From positions 1,707,144-1,771,143 of the forward strand of contig JBFLJU010000001.1 of NCBI GenBank assembly GCA_040743155.1: a stretch of 64,000 bases of DNA, given 5' to 3'. The first letter of the stretch is position 1. The number at the start of each line of letters is the position of its first letter. The stretch comes from Cycloclasticus sp. (GTDB taxonomy: Bacteria; Pseudomonadota; Gammaproteobacteria; Methylococcales; Cycloclasticaceae). A model generated the notes under the pieces. That model was not told where the DNA came from. It saw only the letters and a program-made list of their open reading frames with translations, and ran no database searches. A program made the translations under genes and the position numbers. This document shows, piece after piece, positions 10,125 to 18,870 of the stretch.

Positions 10125-10598
10125 ATGAACACCGTAGAACTCAACCAAGCTGTTCCTGAATTTTCTTGTGCAACAACGGCCGAAGAAGCTTTAACGCTTG
10201 CTAGTCTAAAAGGTAAAAATATCGTCATCTACTTTTACCCAAAAGACAACACGCCAGGCTGCACCCAAGAGGGGCAAGATTTTCGTGATCATTACGACGA
10301 ATTTCAAGCAGCCAACACAGAAATCTTCGGCGTCTCTCGTGATTCCGTTCGTGTCCATACCGGCTTTAAGAGCAAACACAGTTTCCCATTTGAGCTCATC
10401 AGTGATCCCGACGAATCCTTGTGTGAATTATTCGATGTCATCAAACTTAAAAAACTTTACGGCAAAGAATACATGGGCATCGAACGCAGTACTTTCCTAA
10501 TTAATGCCGACGGTATATTAATCAACCAATGGCGCAAGGTTAAAGTAAAAGTGCACGTGGCTGAAGTGCTAACTGAAGTAAAAGCGTTAAGCGCTTAA
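10125..10598 (+). CDS. bcp: Thioredoxin-dependent peroxiredoxin, Bcp/PrxQ type
   Basis: A 157-residue thiol peroxidase that reduces hydrogen and organic peroxides. The peroxidatic Cys46 lies in the motif YFYPKDNTPGCTQE. The resolving Cys that many Bcp proteins carry five residues later is Gly/Asp here (CTQEGQDF), so this is a one-Cys-like or alternatively resolved PrxQ; the only other cysteines are Cys15 and one in SLCELFD. Family features FGVSRDS and HSFPFELISD are present. The 3' end overlaps the convergent BON gene by 4 bases. Confidence 0.93.
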   Translation: MNTVELNQAVPEFSCATTAEEALTLASLKGKNIVIYFYPKDNTPGCTQEGQDFRDHYDEFQAANTEIFGVSRDSVRVHTGFKSKHSFPFELISDPDESLCELFDVIKLKKLYGKEYMGIERSTFLINADGILINQWRKVKVKVHVAEVLTEVKALSA

Positions 10599-11293
10599 AA
10601 CCTAAATAGCGGAACGACTTTCTCCACACCGGCTACTTCATTAACAAACCGCGTGGCTTGCTGCGCGGTTGACTGACTTAGTTGGTCACCTAATAAATAC
10701 ACGTGGTTATCTGACACCACAACTTTGATCGTCTCTGCCTTATCGATAATGGCGGCGTGCAACAGTTTATTGAGTATGGTTGCGCGGAGCAGATCATCAT
10801 CACTTTGTTCCGTTTCACTCATCGGTTTTGATACCCGAACTTCATTATAAAAACGATTCACGGTGCTGCACTCTTCGACCGTTTTTAAGTTAAATCGGCG
10901 CTTATCATTTGCTGCTTTCTTAGACGCTTTTTGACCACATACTTGGGCGTTTGAAGGCTCCACATGGTTAACATCACCCTGCGTCCATTGGAGATGAGCC
11001 GCATTAAGCACAATACGTTGCACCCTTTGTTTTAATTCCTGCGTCCTTGCCTGTCCGGCAATCAGCACCGAACCACGGTTTCTTGACACAGCAATGTAGG
11101 TATTTTCCCGAAGCGCTTCATCACGCAACAGAGCAGAGTTAACTTTAAACTCGAATGCCGCATCTTTTAGTTGGCCTTCAATCCCCGTGGCCTTATCTTC
11201 AAATAGTCGATCCGTAATATCTGACATTTCAAATGCTTCTGCCGCACTTGTTAAAAACAATAAGCCAAAAAACACACGTTGAATCAATTTCAT
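10595..11293 (-). CDS. Periplasmic BON-domain protein
   Basis: A 232-residue secreted protein with a cleavable signal peptide (MKLIQRVFFGLLFLTSAAEA, probable cut after AEA). Two BON-like modules are visible: residues ~45-95 (VNSALLRDEAL ... VLIAGQARTQELKQRV) and residues ~165-230 (ILNKLLHAAIIDKAETIKVVV ... VYLLGDQLSQ). BON domains bind phospholipid or other envelope partners, as in E. coli DolP/OsmY. The insert between the modules contains two Cys (CGQKASKK and EECSTV) that could form a disulfide. It precedes the AI-2E permease gene on the transcript downstream side and may be cotranscribed with it (31-base gap). Confidence 0.85.
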   Translation of the reverse strand: MKLIQRVFFGLLFLTSAAEAFEMSDITDRLFEDKATGIEGQLKDAAFEFKVNSALLRDEALRENTYIAVSRNRGSVLIAGQARTQELKQRVQRIVLNAAHLQWTQGDVNHVEPSNAQVCGQKASKKAANDKRRFNLKTVEECSTVNRFYNEVRVSKPMSETEQSDDDLLRATILNKLLHAAIIDKAETIKVVVSDNHVYLLGDQLSQSTAQQATRFVNEVAGVEKVVPLFRF

Positions 11294-11324
11294 TTATTTC
11301 CTTTGTACATTAAATTATTAAAAA

Positions 11325-12386
11325 TCAGCTGCTTGAAACGGTTTGACGATTAAGCCAGGCAACTAAAACCGCTTGTACCAGCGTCGCCAAAGGTATGGCG
11401 AAAAACACACCCCAAAACCCCCAAACCCCACCAAAAAATAAAATGGCGACAATAATGGCAACGGGGTGAATATTAACCACTTCTGAAAACAATAATGGCA
11501 CCAATACATAACCATCTAAGGCTTGAATAATTAAGAAAACACTCATCAAATAGACGAACTCATTACCCCATTGCCACTGGAAATAAGCGACAAGCAGCAC
11601 TGGAATTGTTACCACCGTTGCGCCAACATAAGGCACAAGAACTGACAAGCCGACCAAAAAACTCAGCAGTACTGCGTAATGTAAGCCTAATAAATTAAAG
11701 GCGATAAAACACGCTACCCAAACAATTAATATTTCCCATATTTTACCTCTGACATAATTGGCTATTTGTAGGTTCACCGTCGCCCACACTTCTTTCGTTA
11801 AGCGCCTGTTGCTAGGCAAGAAACTCGTAAACCATTGAGTAATTTGCTGCTTATCCATGAGAAAAAAGAACACCATCATTGGAACCAATAATAGGTAGAT
11901 AATCAACGCAACAATGTTTAGCACCGACGCTGCCGAGAACGATAATAAATTCTGGCCGTATTTTATCGCCTCTGAACTCACTTGACCGAAAATCAATGTC
12001 ACTTGTTCTTCGCTAATAAAGTTAGGGTACTTTTGTGGCAGCGCCATAAACAAATCAATGCCTTGATTCAACATACTGGGTAATTGTTGAGCCAATTGAA
12101 CAGTCTGGATCGATAACAGCGGAATAAGCCCAAAAACCATATACGACAATAGCGCCATAAACAAACTAAACGAACCGATCACCGCTAACTTTCTGGACAA
12201 GCCCACAGACTGAAACTTAACCACCATGCCTTCTAATAAATAGGCAATAACAATACTCGCTAAGACTGGCGAAAGCACATCGCCTACCCACAAAATAGCT
12301 AAAAGCCCAAACAGCAATGTACCCGCCAAAGCTAACGCTTCGGGATTTGCTAATACTCTATTAAACCACTGCTTTATATGTTCCAT
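11325..12386 (-). CDS. AI-2E family permease (PerM/YdiK-like)
   Basis: A 353-residue polytopic inner-membrane protein of the family that includes E. coli TqsA and YdiK. Paired hydrophobic helices lie near residues 15-75 and four to five more lie beyond residue 145, separated by the amphipathic central segment (LPSMLNQGIDLFMALPQKYP). The family marks LVPYVGATVVTIPVL and HPVAIIVAILFFGGVWGFWGVFFAIPL are clear. Members export autoinducer-2 or act as Na+/H+ antiporters; the substrate here cannot be decided. It is likely cotranscribed with the BON protein. Confidence 0.9.
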   Translation of the reverse strand: MEHIKQWFNRVLANPEALALAGTLLFGLLAILWVGDVLSPVLASIVIAYLLEGMVVKFQSVGLSRKLAVIGSFSLFMALLSYMVFGLIPLLSIQTVQLAQQLPSMLNQGIDLFMALPQKYPNFISEEQVTLIFGQVSSEAIKYGQNLLSFSAASVLNIVALIIYLLLVPMMVFFFLMDKQQITQWFTSFLPSNRRLTKEVWATVNLQIANYVRGKIWEILIVWVACFIAFNLLGLHYAVLLSFLVGLSVLVPYVGATVVTIPVLLVAYFQWQWGNEFVYLMSVFLIIQALDGYVLVPLLFSEVVNIHPVAIIVAILFFGGVWGFWGVFFAIPLATLVQAVLVAWLNRQTVSSS

Positions 12387-12457
12387 TTAACTCTTAACCT
12401 TTGTAATCAAAGACATCCTTCCATAAGTGCACACAGCTATTAAATCAGCACTGCCAA

Positions 12458-12901
12458 CTAAACAGAGCCGCCACCAACAAGAAAGAAATAGGGGTATTCT
12501 TGCACATAACCCGACAGCCAGCCCGTTATAACCGCCACGATGAAGAAACCGAGCATGCCAACAAGCACTCGCTTAACTAGTTCAGCTGCTATTGATATTC
12601 TCTGCACTCCAGCCATGGCAGAGTCCCTCACATCATAACTCGATTTTATCGGTTTCATTGCCAACAAAAAACCCACCAAAAAAGCCAAGCCAACCGAGAT
12701 GGTACCCATGAGCACTGAAGCGCACCAAGGGCATTGATGCGCTGCTTCTGGATTATGTATATTGCAATGACTGTCAAGCCCTTGCCATGGCCACGTACAA
12801 CCACAATCAAACAATAGGCCACATAAAGGCGCTATTAAAACAAGCATGGCTAAAAGTGTATATAGACCCGCTTGGTACCTTGCCAACCGTAATTCGCGCA
12901 T
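12458..12901 (-). CDS. Uncharacterised Cys-rich membrane protein
   Basis: A 147-residue protein that I do not recognise. Three hydrophobic segments (about 12-32, 63-82, 110-130) suggest an inner-membrane protein. The loop after the first helix is rich in Cys, Trp and His: DCGCTWPW, then SHCNIH, then CPWC. This CxC...C...CxxC set is what a metal site or disulfide pair in the periplasm would need. The CPWC echoes a thioredoxin-like CxxC but no thioredoxin fold is present. The gene is 71 bases upstream of the AI-2E gene on the same strand and divergent from the CDF transporter. Confidence 0.6.
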   Translation of the reverse strand: MRELRLARYQAGLYTLLAMLVLIAPLCGLLFDCGCTWPWQGLDSHCNIHNPEAAHQCPWCASVLMGTISVGLAFLVGFLLAMKPIKSSYDVRDSAMAGVQRISIAAELVKRVLVGMLGFFIVAVITGWLSGYVQEYPYFFLVGGGSV

Positions 12902-13031
12902 TCGCTACGCTCCGTTATTATTATTTTTCACTAATAGTACGCTTTATTACTGTAGTTTCAAGCCTGATAAAACTTTACAGCTAGGCAAAATATAGCGACA
13001 CTTGCCATTTTAAAATCAACCTATAAAAACC

Positions 13032-13964
13032 ATGTCATCATCTTCCAAAAAAGTCATTTATGCGGCACTTGCAGGTAACGCGCTCATTTCCATTACCAAA
13101 TTTTTCGCTGCGTTTTATTCAGGAAGTTCTGCCATGTTATCTGAAGGTATCCATTCATTGGTCGATACCGGCAACCAAGTCCTGCTTTTGTACGGCTTAA
13201 AAAAAGCTCAACAACCCGCCGACGAACAATTCCCTTTTGGCCACGGTAAAGAAATTTACTTTTGGAGTTTTGTCGTTGCTATTCTTATTTTTGCTGTTGG
13301 TGCCGGCGTCTCTGTTTATGAAGGCATTCACCATATTATTTCACCGACCCCAATGGGCGACCCAACATTAAGCTTCTACGTTCTCGGCTTAGCCCTACTA
13401 TTCGAAGGGGCCGCATGGTTTTTTGCCCTACGCGAATTTACCCGCAGCAAGGGAAAATGGGGCTTTATTGACGCCGTCAAACGCGGCAAAGACCCATCCA
13501 TGTTTGTCGTCTTATTCGAAGATTCTGCTGCTATGCTAGGATTAATAGTCGCCTTTATTGGCATTGGTATTGCTCACTATACTGGCAACCCTTTATACGA
13601 CGGTATCGCCTCTGTCATTATCGGTTTAATTTTGGGTGGCACCGCTATCTGGCTCGCCTATGAAACAAAAAGCCTACTGATTGGCGAAAGCGCTAACCCA
13701 GAATTAGTGACCGAGATCCGAAACATTGTTAGTGACTATAACGTGGTTGAATCTGTGAACGAACTACTCACCATGCACATGGGGCCCGATTTTGTTTTAG
13801 CCACGCTGAATGTCGATTTCAAGGATGATATGACTGCCGGACAACTAGAACAAACCGTTGCCGATATAGACCTACAAATTAAGCAACGTTGCCCCAGCGT
13901 TAAGCGCGTTTTTATTGAAGCCGAAGCATGGAGCGCACTAACGGCAAAACATCAACAGCGTTAA
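13032..13964 (+). CDS. Cation diffusion facilitator family metal exporter
   Basis: A 310-residue CDF protein with six predicted membrane helices and a cytoplasmic C-terminal domain (from ~residue 215). Helix 2 carries the metal-site pair in SEGIHSLVDT (H-x3-D arrangement) and helix 5 the partner acids in LFEDSAAMLG. FPFGHGKEIYFWS between helices 2 and 3 is the classic CDF signature. CDF proteins exchange Zn, Fe, Mn or Co for protons at the inner membrane; the helix 2 His with Asp points to Zn/Co or similar, but I cannot assign the metal. Ten bases separate it from the next gene. Confidence 0.93.
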   Translation: MSSSSKKVIYAALAGNALISITKFFAAFYSGSSAMLSEGIHSLVDTGNQVLLLYGLKKAQQPADEQFPFGHGKEIYFWSFVVAILIFAVGAGVSVYEGIHHIISPTPMGDPTLSFYVLGLALLFEGAAWFFALREFTRSKGKWGFIDAVKRGKDPSMFVVLFEDSAAMLGLIVAFIGIGIAHYTGNPLYDGIASVIIGLILGGTAIWLAYETKSLLIGESANPELVTEIRNIVSDYNVVESVNELLTMHMGPDFVLATLNVDFKDDMTAGQLEQTVADIDLQIKQRCPSVKRVFIEAEAWSALTAKHQQR

Positions 13965-13974
13965 TTAATGACCG

Positions 13975-14589
13975 ATGCAGGATTTAACGAGGACCTTGCA
14001 AGAAGCCGAGTCATGGTTATCTGCCAACGACCCACTCCTTGGCGCCATTATTAGCAACGGGCCATCGTTATCTTACAAGGTTTTTAATAAAGAACCGTTC
14101 GAGGCACTTGTTCAGGCGGTGATTTCGCAGCAACTCTCTGTCAAGTCGGCATCCGCTATTCAACAAAGAGTTCACCGCTTACTCGCTACCGGAGATGTGT
14201 CAGCGTATGCGTTTGGCCGGATATCAGCCGAACAATTGAAAAAAGCAGGCATGTCAGCTGCAAAAGTCCGCACCGTCGAAAGCCTTATTGAATTTGCTTT
14301 AGCTGAGAGCAACCGCTTTGACGTTTTACATAAATTGCCGAATCAAGAAGTTAAACGCCAACTCTGTGCATTAAAGGGCGTTGGGCCGTGGACTGCCGAT
14401 ATATTTTTAATGTTCGGCTTAAAACGACTCGATGTGTTTGCCGCAGGCGACCTCGGACTTCGCAAAGCAGTTAAGCAGCTACATAAGCTTAAAGAACTTC
14501 CTTCAGCCGATGAATGCCGTATTATTGCCAAAAAATGGCAGCCATATCGTACCGTTGCTGCTTGGCATTTATGGCAAACAATCGACTAG
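13975..14589 (+). CDS. DNA-3-methyladenine glycosylase II (AlkA-like HhH-GPD)
   Basis: A 204-residue base-excision repair enzyme that removes alkylated purines from DNA. It consists of the HhH-GPD core only: FEALVQAVISQQLSVKSA (helical entry), the helix-hairpin-helix LKGVGPWTAD at residues 133-142, and the catalytic Asp159 in FAAGDLGLRKA. The N-terminal beta domain of E. coli AlkA (282 residues) is missing, as in the yeast Mag1-like compact forms. There is no iron-sulfur cluster loop. It follows the CDF gene by 10 bases and ends in a 4-base convergent overlap with the EamA permease. Confidence 0.9.
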   Translation: MQDLTRTLQEAESWLSANDPLLGAIISNGPSLSYKVFNKEPFEALVQAVISQQLSVKSASAIQQRVHRLLATGDVSAYAFGRISAEQLKKAGMSAAKVRTVESLIEFALAESNRFDVLHKLPNQEVKRQLCALKGVGPWTADIFLMFGLKRLDVFAAGDLGLRKAVKQLHKLKELPSADECRIIAKKWQPYRTVAAWHLWQTID

Positions 14590-15476
14590 CTAGACGACTG
14601 CTTGCTCAAATTTATCTGCAGCAACAAACCACCTACAATTAGCGCCGCTCCCAACCCCAATGTCATTGTGAATGGCTCATCTAGCCACAAAATGGACGAT
14701 AGTATTCCCATTAATGGCACCATTAAAAACCCTAACGAAACGGTCACCGCGGGTAGAATCTGCGTCACACGCATTGAAGCCCATTGCGCCAGTGCCGTTG
14801 CCATCACACCGTTATACAATAAAATAATTATTAACTCGGTACTCCAAATAACAGGCTTTGTATTTGAAAACCATGCGTATGGCACCACAATCAGCAACGC
14901 CACCATAATCTGCCAAGGCGTTAACTCCAATACACTGCCTTTCCACTCATGCTTTCTAATGTGCAAAATTGATAATGCCCACACTAAGGCCGCCAACAAT
15001 AATAATCCGTTGCCTTTAACCACCGAAGCGTCACTCCAATCAAAACCTAACGGGTTAAATAAAATTAGTAGACCACAAAGCCCTACACTCGCGCCCACCA
15101 ACTTCATACGAGAAATCGGCTCTTTTAAAAAAAAGTAAGCGCCAGGTGTTACCCACAATGGCGTGGTATAAGCCAATAAAGCCGCCCTGCCTGCATTAAC
15201 CTCGGTTAAACCTAAGTTTATTAAGGTCACGAATGCCGCAAATTGCATCACTCCTACGCCCAGCACGATAGGAAAGTCTTGCCTATGTGGTCGCTTAAAA
15301 CGCCCTAAAAACAGCAATAAAATCGAAATAGCGATCAAGGCTATGCCCAATCTTGCAGCGGTAAACCAAAGCGGGTCAATCGACCTTAGGCCAATTTTCA
15401 TAATAGGCCAGTTTGAGCCCCATATAACCACCACTAGCACCAACAAAACCCACGCAGACGATAATATTTTTTTCAC
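14586..15476 (-). CDS. EamA/DMT family permease
   Basis: A ten-helix inner-membrane transporter built from two EamA repeats: first repeat from VVIWGSNWPIMKIGL to ILFNPLGF, second from LLLAALVWALSILHIRKHEW to GGLLLQINL. The DMT superfamily exports or imports metabolites such as amino acids; the substrate is unknown. The GTG at 15476 gives an N terminus of the usual form (MKKILSSAWVLL) and is preferred; ATG codons at 15509 and 15545 are in frame but have no good ribosome-binding site and would add a hydrophilic leader. It is divergent from the thioesterase gene. Confidence 0.85.
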   Translation of the reverse strand: MKKILSSAWVLLVLVVVIWGSNWPIMKIGLRSIDPLWFTAARLGIALIAISILLLFLGRFKRPHRQDFPIVLGVGVMQFAAFVTLINLGLTEVNAGRAALLAYTTPLWVTPGAYFFLKEPISRMKLVGASVGLCGLLILFNPLGFDWSDASVVKGNGLLLLAALVWALSILHIRKHEWKGSVLELTPWQIMVALLIVVPYAWFSNTKPVIWSTELIIILLYNGVMATALAQWASMRVTQILPAVTVSLGFLMVPLMGILSSILWLDEPFTMTLGLGAALIVGGLLLQINLSKQSSS

Positions 15477-15566
15477 AGTCCATTCTTTTAATTTGAAAAA
15501 ACACGTCATAGCATTACATATTGCCCGTCTATAATGTGAAATCATCCCGTATTTTAAGAGAGCAAC

Positions 15567-15992
15567 ATGGCTAGATTATCAATAACATACCCACAACGGA
15601 CACTATTTAGTTGCGCATTACCCGTTCGCATTACTGACATTAATTACGGGCAACATCTAGCGCACGACAAACTCATTTCAATGATTCACGAAGCCCGCGC
15701 GCAGTTCTTCCTTCATTTTAATATGCAAGAATCCAATATCGCCGGATTGGGCATTATCTTGGCCGATCTATCGATTAGCTACCAAGCCGAATCGTTTTAC
15801 CCCGACATACTTAGGATTGAAATGGCGTTAGATGAGCCTAGCCGCTGTGGCTGCAATATGATTTACCAAATAACTCGGGATAATGGCGAAACTGTCGTCG
15901 CTACTGCAAAAACGGGGTTGGTGTTTTTTGATTACGACAAGAAAAAAGTTGCCAGCATGCCGAATGAATTTAAACAACTACTCAGTCAATGA
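15567..15992 (+). CDS. Acyl-CoA thioesterase, 4HBT hotdog fold
   Basis: A 141-residue hotdog-fold protein of the 4-hydroxybenzoyl-CoA thioesterase family. The motif RITDINYGQHLAHDKLISMIHEARAQF supplies the catalytic-region Asp, Gly-His and Glu typical of this branch, and LSISYQAESFYPDIL follows as strand 2. Substrate is uncertain: such proteins hydrolyse aryl- or acyl-CoA. An AAGAGAG element precedes the ATG. Its last 4 bases overlap the haloacetate dehalogenase gene (ATGA-type), so the two form an operon; a thioesterase coupled to a dehalogenase might release and clean up small acyl or halo-acyl thioesters, but this is speculative. Confidence 0.85.
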   Translation: MARLSITYPQRTLFSCALPVRITDINYGQHLAHDKLISMIHEARAQFFLHFNMQESNIAGLGIILADLSISYQAESFYPDILRIEMALDEPSRCGCNMIYQITRDNGETVVATAKTGLVFFDYDKKKVASMPNEFKQLLSQ

Positions 15993-16870
15993 CAACGCCA
16001 TTGAAACTTCACGGCTTTGATTACCAAACAGTCATTACTCAAGGCGCCACCATTAATGTCGCCAGCGCTGGAAGTGGTCCCGCACTACTGTTGTTACACG
16101 GCTACCCACAAACCCATTTGATGTGGCATAAAATCGCACCGTCTCTGGCTAAGAAACATCACATTATTTGCCCTGATTTACGCGGCTATGGCGATAGCTC
16201 GAAACCTGACAGTGACGCTCAACATCGGCCATACAGCAAGCGGGAAATGGCCAACGATATGATCGAAGTGATGAGGCAAATGGGATACGAACGTTTTTTC
16301 GTTGTGGGACACGATAGAGGCGCACGCGTTGCCCACCGCATGGCGTTAGATTTTCCAGCAAAGATTTTAAAAGCCGCCTTTTTAGACATAATTCCAACCT
16401 ATGAGATGTTTAAACAAATCGACCAGACCATCGCTACGAGCTACTACCACTGGTTTTTCTTGATCCAAGATAAGGGCGTTCCTGAGCACCTTATCGGGCT
16501 AGACCCAGATTTTTACCTAAACGATAAACTCAATAGATGGAGCCAATACCCAGAACAATTTGATAACGCGATTGTTAATCAGTACTTGCGCTGCTTTAAG
16601 GACCCGGCAACCATTCACGCCACTTGCGAAGATTATCGCGCCGCTGCCAGTATCGACCTTGAACACGATGAAGCTGATTTAGACAAAAAGGTCGGCTGTC
16701 CTTTACTTGTCCTCTGGGGCAAGCACGGCATCATGGGTAAGCACTTCGATATGCTCGATATTTGGCAACAAAAAGCGGATAACGTGACCGGAAAAGCGCT
16801 AGATAGTGGGCACTTCTTGGCTGAAGAAGCCGCCAGTGAAACCTTAGAAAACCTGCTAAATTTTTTCTAA
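15989..16870 (+). CDS. Haloacetate dehalogenase, fluoroacetate dehalogenase (DehH1/FAcD) type
   Basis: A 293-residue alpha/beta hydrolase predicted to replace the halogen of haloacetates with hydroxyl. All residues known from fluoroacetate dehalogenase are present at nearly the published spacing: nucleophile Asp109 with Arg110 and Arg113 (GHDRGAR; the two Arg hold the carboxylate), Asp133 (FLDIIPT), halide-binding His154-Trp155 (YYHWFF) and Tyr216 (CEDYRAA), and base His275 (DSGHF). DLRGYGDSSKP precedes the nucleophile. Epoxide hydrolases share the Asp nucleophile but would have ring-opening Tyr pairs in the cap. Function is inferred from these residues; native substrate may be chloroacetate or another halo-acid. 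Confidence 0.88.
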   Translation: MTTPLKLHGFDYQTVITQGATINVASAGSGPALLLLHGYPQTHLMWHKIAPSLAKKHHIICPDLRGYGDSSKPDSDAQHRPYSKREMANDMIEVMRQMGYERFFVVGHDRGARVAHRMALDFPAKILKAAFLDIIPTYEMFKQIDQTIATSYYHWFFLIQDKGVPEHLIGLDPDFYLNDKLNRWSQYPEQFDNAIVNQYLRCFKDPATIHATCEDYRAAASIDLEHDEADLDKKVGCPLLVLWGKHGIMGKHFDMLDIWQQKADNVTGKALDSGHFLAEEAASETLENLLNFF

Positions 16871-16997
16871 TTTACAATAAACAACATTGCTAATTATCGC
16901 TAAATGCCGTCCAATAAAACCATCTATTAAATATGCGTTACAATACCTGCGCTTGTATTAGCAATACCTTTTATATTCATTACATTTAAAAATCAAT

Positions 16998-18302
16998 TTG
17001 TCGACTCATCACAAACCAGCATCATACACACTACGTGAACTAGGCTTACCAGCTGATAGGCTAGACCGTCACGCCGTTTCCATTACCGACCGCCTCGTTA
17101 AAGCAGGCTTTAAGGCCTATTTAGTCGGCGGCTGTGTTCGCGATTTGTTATTGGGTATGCACCCAAAAGATTTTGATGTCGCCACCAATGCCGAGCCGGA
17201 ACAGGTGCAAGCCTTATTTAAAAACTGTCGCCTGATTGGCCGCCGGTTTCGATTAGCGCACATCCATTTCGGCCGACATATTATTGAAGTGGCAACATTT
17301 CGTGGGCCACACCTCAAGCACGATAAAAACGACAGTCACGCGCACAAAGACGGCCGCCTATTACGCGATAATGTATACGGCACCTTAGAAGAAGACGCAT
17401 GGCGTCGTGACTTCACCGTTAACGCCTTATACCTTGACGCCCAAAAGAAAACCGTTATAGATTACGTCGGCGGCATTGAAGACCATCAAAACAGGGTGCT
17501 GCGTCTGATGGGCGACCCTCTGACCCGCTTTAAAGAAGACCCCGTTAGATTAATTCGCGCGGTGCGGTTTAAAGCAAAATTAAACTTTCAGATAGAGGCT
17601 GGCACCGAAGCACCGATGGCAGAAATGGCGTCATCGTTAAAAGACATACCGTCTGCGCGCTTATACGATGAAATCATCAAACTTTTCTTAAATACCCATG
17701 CAAATCAAGTTTTCGACACACTGCGTCAATATGGTTTGTTTGAAGCGCTTTTTCCTCAAACAGAATTATGCCTAAAAAATGCCGATTCTGACGCACCGCT
17801 GTTGTTGATCAAACAAGCGATGGAAAACACCGAAACACGGTTAAAGAACGATCAACACGTCACGCCTTATTTTTTACTGGCGACTTTATTATGGGAACCG
17901 GTTCGTCGACTGACTGAGCAAAACAGGCCGTCTTTCAGTAGTGACACCCAGGCTATCCACGCCGCCGCACATGAGGTTATTGCACACCAAGTGAGTCGTA
18001 TCGCCATTCCAAAGCGCATGACAACACCGATGCGCGAAGTGTGGGCATTACAACCACGGTTTCATAAACAAGTTGGTGTTCGCTGCCTGCGCTTTTTAGA
18101 ACATCCACGTTTTCGAGCGGCTTATGATTTTATGTTGCTGAGATCACAATATGGTGAAGTCGACGCGAATATTGCTGAGTGGTGGACCCATATCCAAACG
18201 TTAGAGCCTGCTGAACAGAAATTAATGACCCGCCCCAACCAGTTCAAGCATAAAAGAAAACCACGTAAAAAAGCAGCTAAAAGCACGCCGCCTTCGAGCT
18301 AA
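16998..18302 (+). CDS. pcnB: Poly(A) polymerase I
   Basis: Adds poly(A) tails to RNA 3' ends, marking them for decay. The 434-residue protein has the class II nucleotidyltransferase head YLVGGCVRDLLLG followed by PKDFDVATNA, giving GG at 44-45 and catalytic Asp58 and Asp60. It then has RRDFTVNALY and the RFKEDPVRLIRAVRF neck. The last ~20 residues are very basic (KHKRKPRKKAAK), as in PcnB. No ATG is available: an in-frame TAA lies shortly upstream, so the TTG at 16998 is the only sensible start. The gene heads the pcnB-folK-dNK-panBC run typical of gammaproteobacteria. Confidence 0.95.
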   Translation: MSTHHKPASYTLRELGLPADRLDRHAVSITDRLVKAGFKAYLVGGCVRDLLLGMHPKDFDVATNAEPEQVQALFKNCRLIGRRFRLAHIHFGRHIIEVATFRGPHLKHDKNDSHAHKDGRLLRDNVYGTLEEDAWRRDFTVNALYLDAQKKTVIDYVGGIEDHQNRVLRLMGDPLTRFKEDPVRLIRAVRFKAKLNFQIEAGTEAPMAEMASSLKDIPSARLYDEIIKLFLNTHANQVFDTLRQYGLFEALFPQTELCLKNADSDAPLLLIKQAMENTETRLKNDQHVTPYFLLATLLWEPVRRLTEQNRPSFSSDTQAIHAAAHEVIAHQVSRIAIPKRMTTPMREVWALQPRFHKQVGVRCLRFLEHPRFRAAYDFMLLRSQYGEVDANIAEWWTHIQTLEPAEQKLMTRPNQFKHKRKPRKKAAKSTPPSS

Positions 18303-18303
18303 C

Positions 18304-18792
18304 ATGCCCATTCATGTTTTTATTGGGCTGGGTAGCAATTTATCTAACCCCGTTCAGCAAATTATTAAGGCCATACAAGACATCAGCGCATTAGAGCAAT
18401 GCTCGCTGGAGGTAGCGTCGAGTTTATACGAAACGCCCCCGATGGGCCCTCAAGATCAGCCCAACTATATAAACGCTGTGGTAAAAATCAGCACTTCGCT
18501 CAAGCCATATGAGCTGTTAGACGCCTTACAAAGCATTGAAAATCAGCACGGCAGAACCCGCGATACCGGCAGATGGGGCGCTAGAACGCTAGACTTAGAC
18601 ATATTGATTTACGATGACATCATTTCTCACGACCCTCGACTGACCCTGCCCCACCCCGGCTTAGCGTCTAGAGCATTTGTTTTATACCCTTTAATTGAAA
18701 TTGATCGCCAGCTGAAACTGCCAAACCTAGCCCCTCTTCAACAGCTGATTGAAGAACTTGATGAAGTGCCACCACGCATCGTCTATCAATAA
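18304..18792 (+). CDS. folK: 2-amino-4-hydroxy-6-hydroxymethyldihydropteridine pyrophosphokinase
   Basis: Transfers pyrophosphate from ATP to hydroxymethyl-dihydropterin in folate synthesis. The 162-residue protein shows FIGLGSNL at the N terminus, SSLYETPPMG with the mobile loop, and the HPPK signature RWGARTLDLDILIYDD, with magnesium-binding Asp97 and Asp99. LPHPGLASRAFVLYPL follows. It begins one base after the pcnB stop codon, so translation is coupled. Length matches E. coli FolK (159). Confidence 0.96.
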   Translation: MPIHVFIGLGSNLSNPVQQIIKAIQDISALEQCSLEVASSLYETPPMGPQDQPNYINAVVKISTSLKPYELLDALQSIENQHGRTRDTGRWGARTLDLDILIYDDIISHDPRLTLPHPGLASRAFVLYPLIEIDRQLKLPNLAPLQQLIEELDEVPPRIVYQ

Positions 18793-18870
18793 ACAATTCA
18801 ACCGATAAAGGCTTGAAACATAATGCCGTATCGTGCAAAGTTCTCACACATTTAATATAAGAAACTCACT

